A DNA stretch of 64,000 bases from Aurantiochytrium sp. KH105. Taxonomy: Eukaryota > Sar > Bigyra > Thraustochytrida > Thraustochytriidae. Of the stretch, positions 1 to 9,725 are shown one piece after another. The notes below the pieces were generated by a model. That model ran no database searches. It was not told the DNA's origin and was given only the letters and a program-made list of their open reading frames with translations. The stretch is taken from the NCBI GenBank assembly GCA_003116975.1, contig BGKB01000147.1, forward strand, positions 107,552-171,551. Reading direction: 5' to 3'. How positions within the stretch are numbered: the stretch's first letter is position 1; each line of letters opens with the position of its first letter. The translations under genes were made by a program, and so were the position numbers.

Positions 1-884
1 CAGATATCGTACGCGAGCTCTTTGGCGAAAACGATTATGTCCACGGAGAATTCGACACCTGGGTCTCGAAGGGCACCTTTTACGGGGTCGAGGAGTACCC
101 TGGAGGACCGCTCGTTGCGTTTGCCAATGTACGCAAAAGTTCTTATGGTGGCTATGTAGAAGGCGTGCGAGCGGATCCCCGCTATCAGAAACGCGGTTTT
201 GGAGCAGCGCTACTCGAACACATTGTCAAGAAAGTCGATGCCAAGGAACTTCGTTACCAAACCTTTACCTCCAACATCCCCTCGATCCGGCTTGCTCTAC
301 GATGCGGCTTTTCGGAGATTGCTCGCTTCCGCTACTCGATGATTTCTCCTCCGCGCTTCGACTCTGAGCCGTACATGAGCGGATTCCCGGGCCTCGACGT
401 CGCAGGATACCTTCTTCGCATGGAGGAGATCTTTGGTGCAGTTGGAACTGAGCTTTCAGAGGAGCGTCATCCCGAGGCGGTTCTTCAGGCACTGCGTGAC
501 ATTCGATCTGAGCGGACCTTTCTCTTTCAGCATTACCACCTTTACGATCCGGTCGCGGTTCCTCCTTTGTTCGAGGAGCAAGAATATGTCGCAATGGTGT
601 CTCCTGCCATGGTGAGTGTTGGCAAGGTTATCGAAAGCGCTAAACCGCTTGGGCGTCTATTGGTCTTTACCCTTTACTTTGGTACACTCTTTGAGCCAGT
701 CCGCGACGAAATGTGGGCGCATGCTGCGCACTGGGCCCGCCTCGGTGTGCAGCAGGAGTGCGAGGCTATCAACATTCATGCAACACCTGCGCCGACCAAC
801 CTCGAGACTGACGTTGACGAGCTTATGGGTCCAAAACGCGAGCTCATTCATTATAGCACTCTCGCTCCGGCAAGTCCCGCTTGA
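1..884 (+). CDS. GNAT-family N-acetyltransferase, 5' end cut by window
   Basis: The reading frame is open from base 3 with no start in view and ends in TGA at 882-884, so only the C-terminal part is present. The acetyl-CoA binding segment is visible as VEGVRADPRYQKRGFG, the V-x-x-x-x-R-x-x-G-x-G/A motif A of GNAT enzymes, followed by a motif-B-like stretch (SIRLALRCGFSEIARF). The remaining ~170 residues form a C-terminal extension. The arrangement recalls histidine N-acetyltransferase (NAT16)-type proteins, but the substrate is an inference. The next gene, Rab21, is on the same strand about 530 bases downstream. Confidence 0.8.
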   Translation, partial: DIVRELFGENDYVHGEFDTWVSKGTFYGVEEYPGGPLVAFANVRKSSYGGYVEGVRADPRYQKRGFGAALLEHIVKKVDAKELRYQTFTSNIPSIRLALRCGFSEIARFRYSMISPPRFDSEPYMSGFPGLDVAGYLLRMEEIFGAVGTELSEERHPEAVLQALRDIRSERTFLFQHYHLYDPVAVPPLFEEQEYVAMVSPAMVSVGKVIESAKPLGRLLVFTLYFGTLFEPVRDEMWAHAAHWARLGVQQECEAINIHATPAPTNLETDVDELMGPKRELIHYSTLAPASPA

Positions 885-1410
885 CAGAACAAAAGTATAT
901 TTTACTAGAAAGAACTGGGTTCGCACAGCTTGATCTTGCCAGCCAGACTACATGTAATCTTGTATGTCGAGTCGGCTGGCGACATCAATATTTGATAGGA
1001 CCTGGTTAATGCGGTGTGTTCATTGATGCCATCGGAACCAATCCCTACTTGGCGCTCTTGCTCTTGCAGCTGTTGCATTTGCGGCTGTGAAAGCTGTTGC
1101 CTTTGCAGCTGTTGATTCTTGCATCGATTGCCTTGCTAATGACAAAGGCTTGTATTGTCAGGTTTTAGGCACGCGTTGCGCGTGCGTGATGACGATGTGA
1201 GGGTGTGGCAGAACTCGTATCGTATAAGCGCGTACCGGTCGCGCCCCCTTGGGGAAGGAGGGCGCCAAGCGGCGCGGAGCAGAGAAGAGCAGAGCAACAA
1301 GCAACAGCGCGAGACGAGGAGGCGTGCGCTCCCTTGCGCCAACGCGCCGACCCGCAGGGCGTGGGAAGGCAGCCAACGACATCGCAGATCGGCGCCCAAC
1401 CGGCGCAAAC
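885..1410. other. intergenic, putative Rab21 promoter and 5' leader
   Basis: No convincing gene. A degenerate run of GCTGTTG/GCAGCTGTTG words lies at about 1064-1115. The last 150 bases are GC-rich and purine-rich, ending with the AAACATGAG start context of the Rab gene. Confidence 0.5.
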
Positions 1411-2136
1411 ATGAGTCTGGAAAACGCGCGGCCGGGGCACGCGCGCGGGGGAAGCTCGCGGCGGCGCAAGTACAAGTTCGTGCTGCTGGGCGAAGGCCGA
1501 GTGGGTAAAACTTCGATTCTACTTCGCTTCTGCAGAAATGAATTCGACGGGCGGCAACCACCAACACTGAATGCCTCGTACATGGATCGACGCGTGACAA
1601 TCGATGGCAAGCCTGTGCAGCTCTCCATTTGGGACACCGCGGGCCAGGAACGCTTTCACGCGCTGGGGCCTATTTACTACCGTGATGCCGACGCTGCCTT
1701 GCTCGTGTATGACATTACCGACATTGAGTCCTTTGCCAAGGTCAAGACGTGGGTTCGGGAACTGCGCAAAGTGGTGGGCGACGGCATTGCCATCGCTATT
1801 GCGGGGAACAAGCTCGATCTCGCGCGCAATCGCAGTGTTGACGAGCAAGAGGCTGCACAGTACGCCGCCGCCGTAGGCGCCGAGCACTTTCAAGTCTCTG
1901 CCAAGCTCAACAAGGGTCTCGAAGAGTGTTTTGTAGAATTGACCCGAAAAATGTTGGCACAATCGACATCGCCCGTCAACGAGAGCCACGTCGAAGGCTC
2001 TCTTGCACCAGGCTCTGCTCTGAGTCGACCTGATTCTGCGGCAGCTGGACGCGGTAAAATTGTTCTCGTTGCAGATGACGACGAAGATAATAACGGTTCA
2101 GATCCAACACCATCGGCAGCTTCTTCATGCTGCTGA
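1411..2136 (+). CDS. RAB21: Rab21-like small GTPase
   Basis: A 241-residue Ras-superfamily GTPase. Visible motifs are the P-loop GEGRVGKTS (27-35), switch II WDTAGQERF (74-82), NKLD (133-136) and SAK (163-165). The string IWDTAGQERFHALGPIYYRD is typical of the Rab21 group, which acts in early endosome traffic and integrin endocytosis. The C-terminus ends in SSCC, a double-cysteine geranylgeranylation site. A serine/acidic linker of about 60 residues separates the G domain from it. I chose the ATG at 1411 because it is the only start that leaves a normal Rab N-terminus; the frame is open further upstream but reads low-complexity GC-rich sequence there. VPS4, another endosomal factor, lies in the same window. 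Confidence 0.93.
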   Translation: MSLENARPGHARGGSSRRRKYKFVLLGEGRVGKTSILLRFCRNEFDGRQPPTLNASYMDRRVTIDGKPVQLSIWDTAGQERFHALGPIYYRDADAALLVYDITDIESFAKVKTWVRELRKVVGDGIAIAIAGNKLDLARNRSVDEQEAAQYAAAVGAEHFQVSAKLNKGLEECFVELTRKMLAQSTSPVNESHVEGSLAPGSALSRPDSAAAGRGKIVLVADDDEDNNGSDPTPSAASSCC

Positions 2137-2357
2137 TTGACTGTGACACAACATTTTCATTCTCAAATTTCACAAGACCGAAAAGCCGAAAGCTCGAAGA
2201 GTCAATGCCGTGAGCATAATGAGGTCAAAGCCATGGCATCGCGGTGTTTTGACAGCAAGACAGTCAAATCCAACCTTTCAACATTCTCGCCAGCTGCAAA
2301 CAGGCGAAAAAATTATCATACAAACCACGTACTATCATAACATGTCAAAAGCTTTGC

Positions 2358-3224
2358 TCAAATCACAGTGGCCACCACAAGAGCCTGTGGGACGGTTGCG
2401 CTTCGAATGCCCCTCACGACCTGTGCGCACGGTGCTTCTGCACGCGCCACTGTGGCTCGACCTCTTGATCTTGCAGAGGCGCTTGCTTGTGCCAAGGGTA
2501 AGATTCGTTTCCGAAAGATGACTACCACGCAATAATGTTGTGAGGAATAACGCTGCACATGGATGCGCGCTTCGGGCAAGAGGTAGCGAAGTCGCCGTTG
2601 CGTAAGCACTGCTAGCGTGCTCTTGACCAGTGTTTTCTTTTGGCGAATGCCATCGGCAAGGGCCACAAGATTGGCCAGCACCGAATTCCACTTTTGCATA
2701 CTCATGTATTGCGCGAGAACTTCGCCAGCGTTGTCCCATTTCAGGTGCTGAGGTGTGTAGACGCTGCCTGCCTTGCACTCAAAGGTGCAACTAACTCCGC
2801 TGTGAGACGTCGAAAGGCGTGCTCGACTAAACTTTCGATGTTTGATGAGGGAGCTCGAAATTGTGCCAATGATCTCATCGCTCCGTGTAGGTACGCCATC
2901 GCGGTACCACGATATTTTAAGGACTCCGTTTGCGCGCCACGTCGCTGCAAAGCCGCATTCTCGAAATTCCCGGCAAAGCTCGTGCGCAACGTTTGTCTCT
3001 TCATCTTCTACTTTTGCTCCATGGGCGATGTCCTCTGCGAGATCGTACAGGCGTTCCAAGACTTTATCCCACGCTTCCATGACACTGGGGCCGACAAGCT
3101 TTTCCACTCGCGAGCAGAGTCGAAGCTCTTTACGGCATACGAAGTTGGTCTTCTCTTGCACCAACTTTGACCAATCAACATGGACAATGACCTCGTCCTC
3201 TGTCGTTGCTCGAATGTGCATCAT
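2358..3224 (-). CDS. hypothetical protein, unrecognised
   Basis: A 288-residue frame beginning at the tandem ATG-ATG at 3224 (MMHIRATTEDEVIVHVDWSK). The frame is open to 3362, but the only earlier start there is GTG. The N-terminal two thirds have balanced composition with predicted helices (VEKLVGPSVMEAWDKVLERL) and a mixed alpha/beta look; the last ~50 residues are Arg/Ala/Val-rich and may be a wrong end if an intron is missed. No signal peptide, membrane span or family motif was recognised. It converges on Rab21, whose stop lies about 220 bases away. Confidence 0.5.
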   Translation of the reverse strand: MMHIRATTEDEVIVHVDWSKLVQEKTNFVCRKELRLCSRVEKLVGPSVMEAWDKVLERLYDLAEDIAHGAKVEDEETNVAHELCREFRECGFAATWRANGVLKISWYRDGVPTRSDEIIGTISSSLIKHRKFSRARLSTSHSGVSCTFECKAGSVYTPQHLKWDNAGEVLAQYMSMQKWNSVLANLVALADGIRQKKTLVKSTLAVLTQRRLRYLLPEARIHVQRYSSQHYCVVVIFRKRILPLAQASASARSRGRATVARAEAPCAQVVRGIRSATVPQALVVATVI

Positions 3225-3862
3225 CTTCCTCTTCGTCTCTTCCTCGTTGGGACAATATGCTCCTGGAATTCTTGCTTTGCTGGTAGCGTTCCCGCGCCTC
3301 CCCTCCCCTCCGGACTCTTTCAGCCGAGGCGGCCAGCAGCGACGACCAGTCCAAGCCGTCACGTCGGTCTCTGAACTGAACTTTTGCAGGGCCGCGCCAA
3401 CTCACTCGCTAGCTCGCCGCAATTCCCGCTTTTGCGTTTTGCCATCGTCGTCGACGTTATTGTCGTTCAGAAAGCATCTCCTGCTGCTTTTCTCGCGAAG
3501 GTTTGTTGACCGGTAGCGGCGGGCGCATAAAGCGTCTCTATCGATCGTTCGATCGATCGATCGATCGATCGATCGAAACTTGGGAGAATCGCGTCGTCCC
3601 CCCCTCGAAGCTTTCGGCTTGCTCTTCCCAGCCAGAGCGGCGAGGCATGTTCAGTCTCTTGTCCTTTTTTGCGTCGTCCATGGCGGGGGCCGCGCCCCAG
3701 CATCGCCACGTTGCCCGTCTCCCTTCTGCGTGCACAGCGCGCAGCGCCCTCCCCCTCCTCGCGGAGACCACGTCCCGTCCCAAGTTGCAGAACGGTCCCA
3801 AGCAAATGAAGAGTTGGACGCGGAAGAACGACGTGTGTGCGCGAACGAGACTCAATTTTTCA
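3225..3862. other. intergenic with (TCGA)n microsatellite
   Basis: This interval holds a perfect (TCGA)n run at about 3549-3576, flanked by GC-rich sequence. Open frames on both strands are low-complexity and shift across the repeat, so I see no gene. It is probably the upstream region of the minus-strand hypothetical gene. Confidence 0.45.
3549..3576. repeat. (TCGA)n microsatellite
   Basis: Seven consecutive TCGA units, self-complementary in sequence and therefore able to form a hairpin. Confidence 0.9.
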
Positions 3863-4543
3863 TCAACTCACCCCTTTTCGCACCGGCCGCTGATACCTAC
3901 CTGCCTTCTTGAGGTCAAGCAGACTAGAGGCGGCCTGGCGTAAGTAAGCCGCCGCAATCTGCGCCAAGCGAGGCCGTCTTGGCGGGCCCGCCGGTTTCTC
4001 TTTCTGTCTCAGTTCTCTGCGTGGCGGCATCGGCCACGAAGGTTCTGACGAGTATACAACGAGTTGATCGATCGGGATCGCGCAATAGCGCAACGAAGGC
4101 GGCGGCAAGAAGGCCCGGATGTGAGAATGCAGCCGGCGCAGAGAGTTAAAATTGTCCAAGAAGCGCCCCGCACATCGGCCCTCCATGGAGACTGTTGTTA
4201 GCCACGGGCTGAGCGATGGTGCTTTGGGGACAGTGCACGGAAACAGAATACAGAAGAAGAGGTAGAGAAGAAAAGCAGCCTTGCGGTGAGTCAGATCCTT
4301 GCGGCGCCCTCTAAGTTGCGAGCGATCGAAGACGCGGTCAAAGTCGTCGTAGTCCTTGAGAATGCCCCGACTCGAGGCGTCCATCGTGGCCGATGATGCG
4401 ATGGCGCTGGTGGCATCCGTGACAAAGTTTCGCAGCCGCACGGCGCGGAGCGCTACGCCGACCGCATGCACAGCCATGAGCGCCGCCACAGCCTTCAATT
4501 GGACGTCCTCGCTTAGGGCACTCGCATCGGGAGCGCAGCTCAA
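3863..4543 (-). CDS. possible hypothetical gene or exon, no ATG at its 5' end
   Basis: An open frame whose first ~105 residues read like protein: a hydrophobic helix near the N-terminus (VQLKAVAALMAVHAVGVALRAV), then an acidic stretch (ILKDYDDFDRVFD) and a second hydrophobic segment (FLLYLFFCILFPC). The second half is less convincing and may be intron or 3' untranslated sequence. There is no ATG before residue 23; an upstream exon or internal start at about 4477 is possible. It lies about 120 bases downstream of the Tul1-like gene on the same strand. Function unknown. Confidence 0.3.
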   Translation of the reverse strand: MSCAPDASALSEDVQLKAVAALMAVHAVGVALRAVRLRNFVTDATSAIASSATMDASSRGILKDYDDFDRVFDRSQLRGRRKDLTHRKAAFLLYLFFCILFPCTVPKAPSLSPWLTTVSMEGRCAGRFLDNFNSLRRLHSHIRAFLPPPSLRYCAIPIDQLVVYSSEPSWPMPPRRELRQKEKPAGPPRRPRLAQIAAAYLRQAASSLLDLKKAGRYQRPVRKGVS

Positions 4544-4666
4544 GACAGACGTTCATAATACAATCGCTCGTGACTTGTTACTATCCTGAAAGGTTCGCTT
4601 TGCGTTGCTACCGAAAGGGAAAAAATGGTATTTACCAAGAAAGTCGAAGAAAGTAGTTACGATAGC

Positions 4667-7054
4667 CTACATGGGAGGAAGGACCGCGCGGCAGGTGGGA
4701 CACTCGAGCTTCTCGTTAATCCAGACACGCAGACAGTCCCGGTGAAAGAGATGGTTGCAAGGCGTGATCATGTGCTCCTCGTCAACGCCAGTGACGGTTA
4801 ATAGACAAATTGCGCACTGTGTATCGCGGAGGCGCTCGGGGATCTTGCGATTGTAGTCATACTTTGGTGGCAAAAAGCGCGCAGGGACGAAAATGTGCGG
4901 GGACACAAATCGTTGCAGCATTAATGCCGTGATTTGTAGAAACATCCAAAACGCCAGAAAGCAGGCAAAAATTGGGCTGTGGCCAATCGTTGAGCTCGTC
5001 AACAGCAGCGTGAGGAAGTTGCGCGGGCAGGCATATATGTACAGCGGCGCAAAGAGGTGCGGCAGCGACACTCCAAACACAAAGAAGACGTTTACCTGCG
5101 AGGCCGAATTCGTCTTGATATTACAGTAAATCTGCGGCACCCAGAACGAGAGAGCCACAAACCACAGCAAGCGGTGAAAGTCTGCAAGGAGAAATGCTAG
5201 AGCGACCGCGCCCAAGAGAGATGCGTAGAAACGACGGTGGAGCATCGTCTGCAGCCGCTGCATTTCGGCCCAGGTGTCCCACGCCGTCTGCGGATGCCGA
5301 CCGCGCCAAATGTGCATCAGGTAGCGCATATCGAGCAGCGTCACCAAAAGAGACTTTGCAAAGGCCACGAAAATGGCCGAGGCCCCAAGTTTCTCCACAA
5401 GGAGTCCGCTGCTGAGGTATGCAAGCGCCAAACAGCCATCAAGAATAGCCAAACTACCAACAGTGAGTAGCGACACCGTTGCTGCGCGAGGCAACGCACG
5501 CGTGTGCACGTGTTGTGTCACGACTGCGAGTGCTGCCACCACGGTCAACGGAAGATCAAGCGAAAAGTAGTCGCTAGCCTTGGACAAAAGTTGACCGATA
5601 TCTTCCCCCATTGTGTTCAAGTTCACAACCAAGCGGGCATATTCACATGAGGAGCTCGAAGCAATGCCGTGCACCTCGGTCTTTCGAAAGCGAGATGATG
5701 GGGGTGCCGAGGCTGTCTGCACTTGGTCTCCGTTCGGAGCGGCGGAACTCTGCACTTGAAGCTCGAGGCGCAAGAAGCACGGCGGCATTTCTCCATAGAG
5801 AGAGTTGGGCCGAGCCTTGCGCTGAATTTGTGACTTGCTCAGACCAAGTTCGGTATCCCAAAGTCTGACCCATGATGATCCCGGAAGGTGGGCCTCTGTC
5901 GAGTCCTCGGCATCCAAAAGATGAAGCATCTTTGCGACCGGGTCCTCTTGTAGCGCTAGCTGACTGTCTGCTTCCATTGCTTTAGGATCTTTATCGGCGC
6001 CAACGACCTTGTCCGCTTGACTATCGCTCTTGTCATTTCCGGAGCTGACTGGCTTCGATTTAAATGGGTCAAAATCGATCACTTTCTCGTGACCCGTTCC
6101 ATTTTCCTCGTTAGCATCATCGTTTACAACCGCCGGGTCATTCCCGTTGGAGACGGAGGTCTCCGCAAGGCTTGCGTCATCTGTGCTATCACTTTCTTCC
6201 GGGTCGTCTGCGCCCTTTGCATTGCTGTGTTCGGTGCCACGCTCGGTTTCAGAGGGGGCAAGAGCCTTGATGAGGTCCTGGCGCGGGCTCGCAAAGTATT
6301 CGATAGCCTTGGGTGCCGTGGCATCGGACGAAGGCGCAAAGTCAATTCCGACATGCGGACTTTTATACCCAGGCGAGTTAAAATAGAGGGTGAGTGCGCC
6401 ACGTTGCTCGAGGTAGAATCCGGCCACATGCGTGTATACGTCCCGATTGGAACGAACTTGACCGTCAACAAGGCCAATGGTTCCTGATGCATATTGCACG
6501 CCGGGAACTTGCGTCTTCAGTAGATCGAGGCGCAATTCGACATCGCCTTTCAATGAATGGAAAGGCAAGGCCTCCGTTTCTCTTTCTGGCTCGGGCTTGT
6601 ACTCTGGATTCACTTCGATTGCAGACTGGACGCGCAAGATTTTCAGCCAGTCGCTGGTCTCAAAGGGCGAGGGGCTCTCAGCCTCGTCGAACTGCCATTG
6701 TCCATAAAACGTCCCCGATAGATTTTTTGGAAAAGCGGTCGGAGGGGCCGGCAGATCACCTAGCAGGGACTCTAGACTGGCGATTCTGCTTGCAAGTTCG
6801 CTCTGGAAGCCCGCGAAGGGGCCCTGGTCCTCCTCGCTTTCGTCCTTGTTGCTCGCGGCCGCCACGTCCGGGCCGGGGGACGTTTGGTTCTGCGCCATTG
6901 TTTCGTTCAGGCCATTTTCTTCGTGTCCGTGTCCGCGCAGTTTGCCGCGGCGGTTCTCCGCGGAGGACTCGCTCTGGAGGACGATCACGAGCGCCCACAC
7001 GAGCAGCGCNCGCCGGGGGGGCGCGAGGCCGCGCCCGCGCCCGCCGGGACGCAT
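4667..7054 (-). CDS. Tul1/Dsc1-type transmembrane RING E3 ubiquitin ligase
   Basis: A 795-residue multi-pass membrane protein. An N-terminal signal or membrane segment (ALLVWALVIVLQ) is followed by a long luminal domain containing SGTFYGQW, a pattern of the Tul1/Dsc1/FLY family. At least six hydrophobic helices follow between residues ~500 and 720. The extreme C-terminus is a C3H2C3 RING (CAIC ... CNHLFHRDC ... CPTC) ending at the last residue. Family members ubiquitinate membrane proteins at Golgi/endosomes within the Dsc complex. The luminal region has an acidic Ser/Asp-rich insert (residues ~270-370). One base (7010) is ambiguous, giving residue 15 as unknown. A rhomboid-like gene at 29.7-30.9 kb could encode a Dsc2-type partner. 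Confidence 0.87.
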   Translation of the reverse strand: MRPGGRGRGLAPPRXALLVWALVIVLQSESSAENRRGKLRGHGHEENGLNETMAQNQTSPGPDVAAASNKDESEEDQGPFAGFQSELASRIASLESLLGDLPAPPTAFPKNLSGTFYGQWQFDEAESPSPFETSDWLKILRVQSAIEVNPEYKPEPERETEALPFHSLKGDVELRLDLLKTQVPGVQYASGTIGLVDGQVRSNRDVYTHVAGFYLEQRGALTLYFNSPGYKSPHVGIDFAPSSDATAPKAIEYFASPRQDLIKALAPSETERGTEHSNAKGADDPEESDSTDDASLAETSVSNGNDPAVVNDDANEENGTGHEKVIDFDPFKSKPVSSGNDKSDSQADKVVGADKDPKAMEADSQLALQEDPVAKMLHLLDAEDSTEAHLPGSSWVRLWDTELGLSKSQIQRKARPNSLYGEMPPCFLRLELQVQSSAAPNGDQVQTASAPPSSRFRKTEVHGIASSSSCEYARLVVNLNTMGEDIGQLLSKASDYFSLDLPLTVVAALAVVTQHVHTRALPRAATVSLLTVGSLAILDGCLALAYLSSGLLVEKLGASAIFVAFAKSLLVTLLDMRYLMHIWRGRHPQTAWDTWAEMQRLQTMLHRRFYASLLGAVALAFLLADFHRLLWFVALSFWVPQIYCNIKTNSASQVNVFFVFGVSLPHLFAPLYIYACPRNFLTLLLTSSTIGHSPIFACFLAFWMFLQITALMLQRFVSPHIFVPARFLPPKYDYNRKIPERLRDTQCAICLLTVTGVDEEHMITPCNHLFHRDCLRVWINEKLECPTCRAVLPPM

Positions 7055-7227
7055 CTCCGCCGCGCCGCCCTGCGCGCGAGCCGAGTCGCTCCGCCCGCAC
7101 GCACGCTCGCCCGCCCGCCCGCTCGGACCGCGGCGCGACTCGAGTCTGCCTCGCCTGCCCGGTCGGCCACGCTCTCGACTCCGCGCGACCCTTGCAAGGG
7201 TCTCTCCCCTTCTCTTCCCCGAATGCG

Positions 7228-7270
<43 letters not shown>

Positions 7271-7646
7271 CCTTCGGCTTCGAGACGGGAAGTTTTGCGA
7301 GGCCGCGTTCCGTGGCGAAGGTTATCTTGGTGGACTGTATGAATGCCTGATTCGAAAGAAAGAGAGTGCCTCGATGTCGCGCATGCTTTACTTTCTCAGC
7401 CTGCTGCTGGAGGCGTTAAGACGATGGTTGCCATGAGGATGACCTGTGCAAGGGTCGTCGTGATTCGTGTTCTAGGAATTATCGAACGAGGCGTCCAGAC
7501 CGTGATCATCGTGGCGTGGCGGCTTGAGCGCTCACCGGGTGGCCGTGACTCGCGGAGAAGAGACCTTCGTGCTCTGCAGTTGTATATCCGTCGGCGCCAG
7601 CTCGCCTTGGACGACAGAAACACACGTGTACAAACGGTTAGGTGTG
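7055..7646. promoter_or_regulatory. divergent promoter interval, Tul1-like / Nudix
   Basis: The two flanking genes diverge from this 592-base GC-rich interval. It contains a 13-unit CAG tract at 7230-7268 and no convincing open frame. It probably carries both promoters and 5' leaders. Confidence 0.45.
7230..7268. repeat. (CAG)13 microsatellite
   Basis: Thirteen uninterrupted CAG units in the non-coding interval between the divergent Tul1-like and Nudix genes. Confidence 0.92.
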
Positions 7647-8192
7647 ATGGACCTTGACCACAAGATCGCGGTCTTTGCCGCGGGCGTCATCGCAGGCGCA
7701 GCGGCAACGATGCTCTACGTGTCGCAGACCCAAGCTAGTTGCGACAATGCCAAGAGCAAGTCAAAACCGGTCAAGGTCGGTGTCGGTATTGGCGTGGCCC
7801 TGCAAAGTGCGGATGGAAAGAGCGTCCTCGTCGGACTCCGCAAGGGATCCCATGGGAGCGGGCAGTGGGCCCTTCCTGGAGGATGGCTCGAGCGAGGCGA
7901 AACTTTTGAAGAATGCGCGCTCCGCGAACTCGCAGAAGAAACTGGCGTTGAAAAGCGTCATCTTGATTCCGGGTATCCCGTTGAAGTGGCCAATATTCGT
8001 TCCTGCAACAATGCCGAGTTCGGAAGCGTGAGCGTCTTTGTAACGTGTCGGCTCGCTGCAGGTAACGAGGGCGTTGTACGCATTTGTGAACCAGACAAGT
8101 GCGTCGAGTGGCGCTGGATCAAAAATCTCGCTGACCTTGGTCCGGAGGCCACCTTGTTCAGGCCGCTCAAGTACTATTTCGACAACAAGTAA
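7647..8192 (+). CDS. NUDT15-like Nudix hydrolase with N-terminal membrane anchor
   Basis: A 181-residue protein. The complete Nudix box G-x5-E-x7-R-E-x2-E-E-x-G lies at about residues 79-100 (GWLERGETFEECALRELAEE), with the E-E pair that binds magnesium. The preceding LVGLRKGSHGSGQWALPGG and the C-terminal CVEWRWIKNL resemble NUDT15/MTH2-type nucleoside triphosphate diphosphatases. Residues ~6-25 (KIAVFAAGVIAGAAATMLYV) form a hydrophobic helix that NUDT15 lacks, suggesting membrane anchoring or import. Start chosen at ATG 7647 because the frame upstream has no earlier plausible protein. A role in removing oxidised or non-canonical nucleotides is inferred. Confidence 0.88.
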   Translation: MDLDHKIAVFAAGVIAGAAATMLYVSQTQASCDNAKSKSKPVKVGVGIGVALQSADGKSVLVGLRKGSHGSGQWALPGGWLERGETFEECALRELAEETGVEKRHLDSGYPVEVANIRSCNNAEFGSVSVFVTCRLAAGNEGVVRICEPDKCVEWRWIKNLADLGPEATLFRPLKYYFDNK

Positions 8193-8288
8193 TTTTTTTT
8201 TCAGAAAATCGTGTCAGTGCCATGTAGGTGGTCTCAATGTTTCTTTTCTAAGTGCTAAACTGCGTCTTTCCCCGTGAAACTCGGCACG

Positions 8289-9725
8289 TCAACGATGATG
8301 TGTAGTCGAAGTTTGGCGTGCGTAGAAAGCAGCGTCGGCATGCATAAGAAGTTCCTCGCGCAAGCGAGTGAGATTGCCATCCTGAGACATTGAGGGATAT
8401 GTGTCGCCCAAGCTCGCCTTGAGCAGGTGCGGCTTGGAGGTGAAGCCGAGGATGCGCGGGAAGATAGAACTGTGCGGGTGTTCCTCTAGCCATTGGAACA
8501 ATTGGTTGAGACGTGTTTCCAGTTCTGCTTCGTTTAGTCGGTCGCACTTGGTAAAAACCAGCGTGTACGTCAGGCCAATGGTATCTAGCATGCGCATCAT
8601 GTTCTCGTCATGGTCAGTGACGCCAATACGAGCGTCAGCGAGCACGATGGCGTGTACGAGGCGCGATCGATCGCGCTCCGTAAGATAGTCAAATATGGTA
8701 CGTGAGAGGTCCTTGAGGCCCTTATGATCGAGTGCAGCATACCCATAGCCAGGAAGATCAGTAAGAACCAAACGATACGCAGGCAAGGAAATATTGGAGG
8801 ACCAGTCCTGATTCCGACCAAGGCCCCAGGCGTGAACTTGCCTCGTTCGGCCCTGCTTGTTGGAGACGAGGGCTCCATCCTTGCTGTTGGATTTTTGCAC
8901 GCCCAAAAGCGCATTCATGAGCGATGACTTGCCGACGTTGGAGCGGCCTAGCACAGCAATCTCGGGAGCCCTGCCATCGATGAGTTTTCCGATATGCTCT
9001 GCGCGTCTGCCTGCGCCAAGGTAGTTGAATCCGTTCCTAAAAAGCTTGCGTGCCTCGCTCTTGGTTTGTGTGCTTGGTCTGTACGGCTCGCCAAAGCCAG
9101 GAATGGTCCATGCCCATATTCCTGCCTCATGAATGATACCGCTTGCTCCAGACGACTGCATGTGATAGTGATGCAGAAAGTCCATGTCATCGTCGTCCAC
9201 TTCATGTCCAAAAGCATTGCCTTGGCTATGTGCACCACCATTCACATGACTTGGAGTCGATTCCGTGAACGCAGCGTGTCTCCGCGTTTCAAGGCCCTCT
9301 TCGTTACGAACGACATTGACGAGATTCTTCCAGACGAGCTTGTCCTCCTCCCTGGCGCCCTTTGTCGTCGCTTGCTGCTGCTGTTGCTGTTGTTTTTGCT
9401 GCTGCAGCTGGAGCTGTTTCTTGGTTTTGCGTGCCTCGGCTCGGACGGTGCGCACGACCTCCTTGGACAGCATTTTGGGCGGCGGCGGCGGCGGCGGCTC
9501 AAGGCCCTGGCGCTTCTTTTTCCCCCTCGCCCTGGCCTTGGCCTTGGCGACGGTCTTGGCCTTGCGCGCGGCGTCTGCCCGCCATCCCGCGCCCCCTCCT
9601 CCTCCGCCGCCAGCCACGCCTGGGCCTGCGCGCGAGCTCGCGTTTCGCGCGGCGCCGGCAAAGAGGGCCTCGAGGCCGCCGCCGCCGGGCCTGCGCCGCG
9701 CCGCGGCCCGCGCCGCGCCGAGCAT
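8289..9725 (-). CDS. GTPBP8: EngB/YihA-type GTPase (GTPBP8-like), probably mitochondrial
   Basis: A 478-residue protein with a C-terminal EngB GTPase domain: G1 GRSNVGKSS (260-268), a GRTRQ segment at the expected G2 position, G3 DLPGYG (323-328) and G4 TKCD (392-395). EngB proteins assist large ribosomal subunit assembly in bacteria and organelles. The long N-terminal extension begins MLGAARAAARRRPG, rich in Arg/Ala/Gly with almost no acid, like a mitochondrial presequence. It is followed by proline and glutamine runs (KMLSKEV ... QLQLQQQKQQQQQQQ). The frame is open about 220 codons further upstream, but that part is Leu/Ser/Cys-rich shadow sequence over a repeat. The start at 9725 faces a divergent gene starting at 10093. 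Confidence 0.9.
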   Translation of the reverse strand: MLGAARAAARRRPGGGGLEALFAGAARNASSRAGPGVAGGGGGGGAGWRADAARKAKTVAKAKARARGKKKRQGLEPPPPPPPKMLSKEVVRTVRAEARKTKKQLQLQQQKQQQQQQQATTKGAREEDKLVWKNLVNVVRNEEGLETRRHAAFTESTPSHVNGGAHSQGNAFGHEVDDDDMDFLHHYHMQSSGASGIIHEAGIWAWTIPGFGEPYRPSTQTKSEARKLFRNGFNYLGAGRRAEHIGKLIDGRAPEIAVLGRSNVGKSSLMNALLGVQKSNSKDGALVSNKQGRTRQVHAWGLGRNQDWSSNISLPAYRLVLTDLPGYGYAALDHKGLKDLSRTIFDYLTERDRSRLVHAIVLADARIGVTDHDENMMRMLDTIGLTYTLVFTKCDRLNEAELETRLNQLFQWLEEHPHSSIFPRILGFTSKPHLLKASLGDTYPSMSQDGNLTRLREELLMHADAAFYARQTSTTHHR

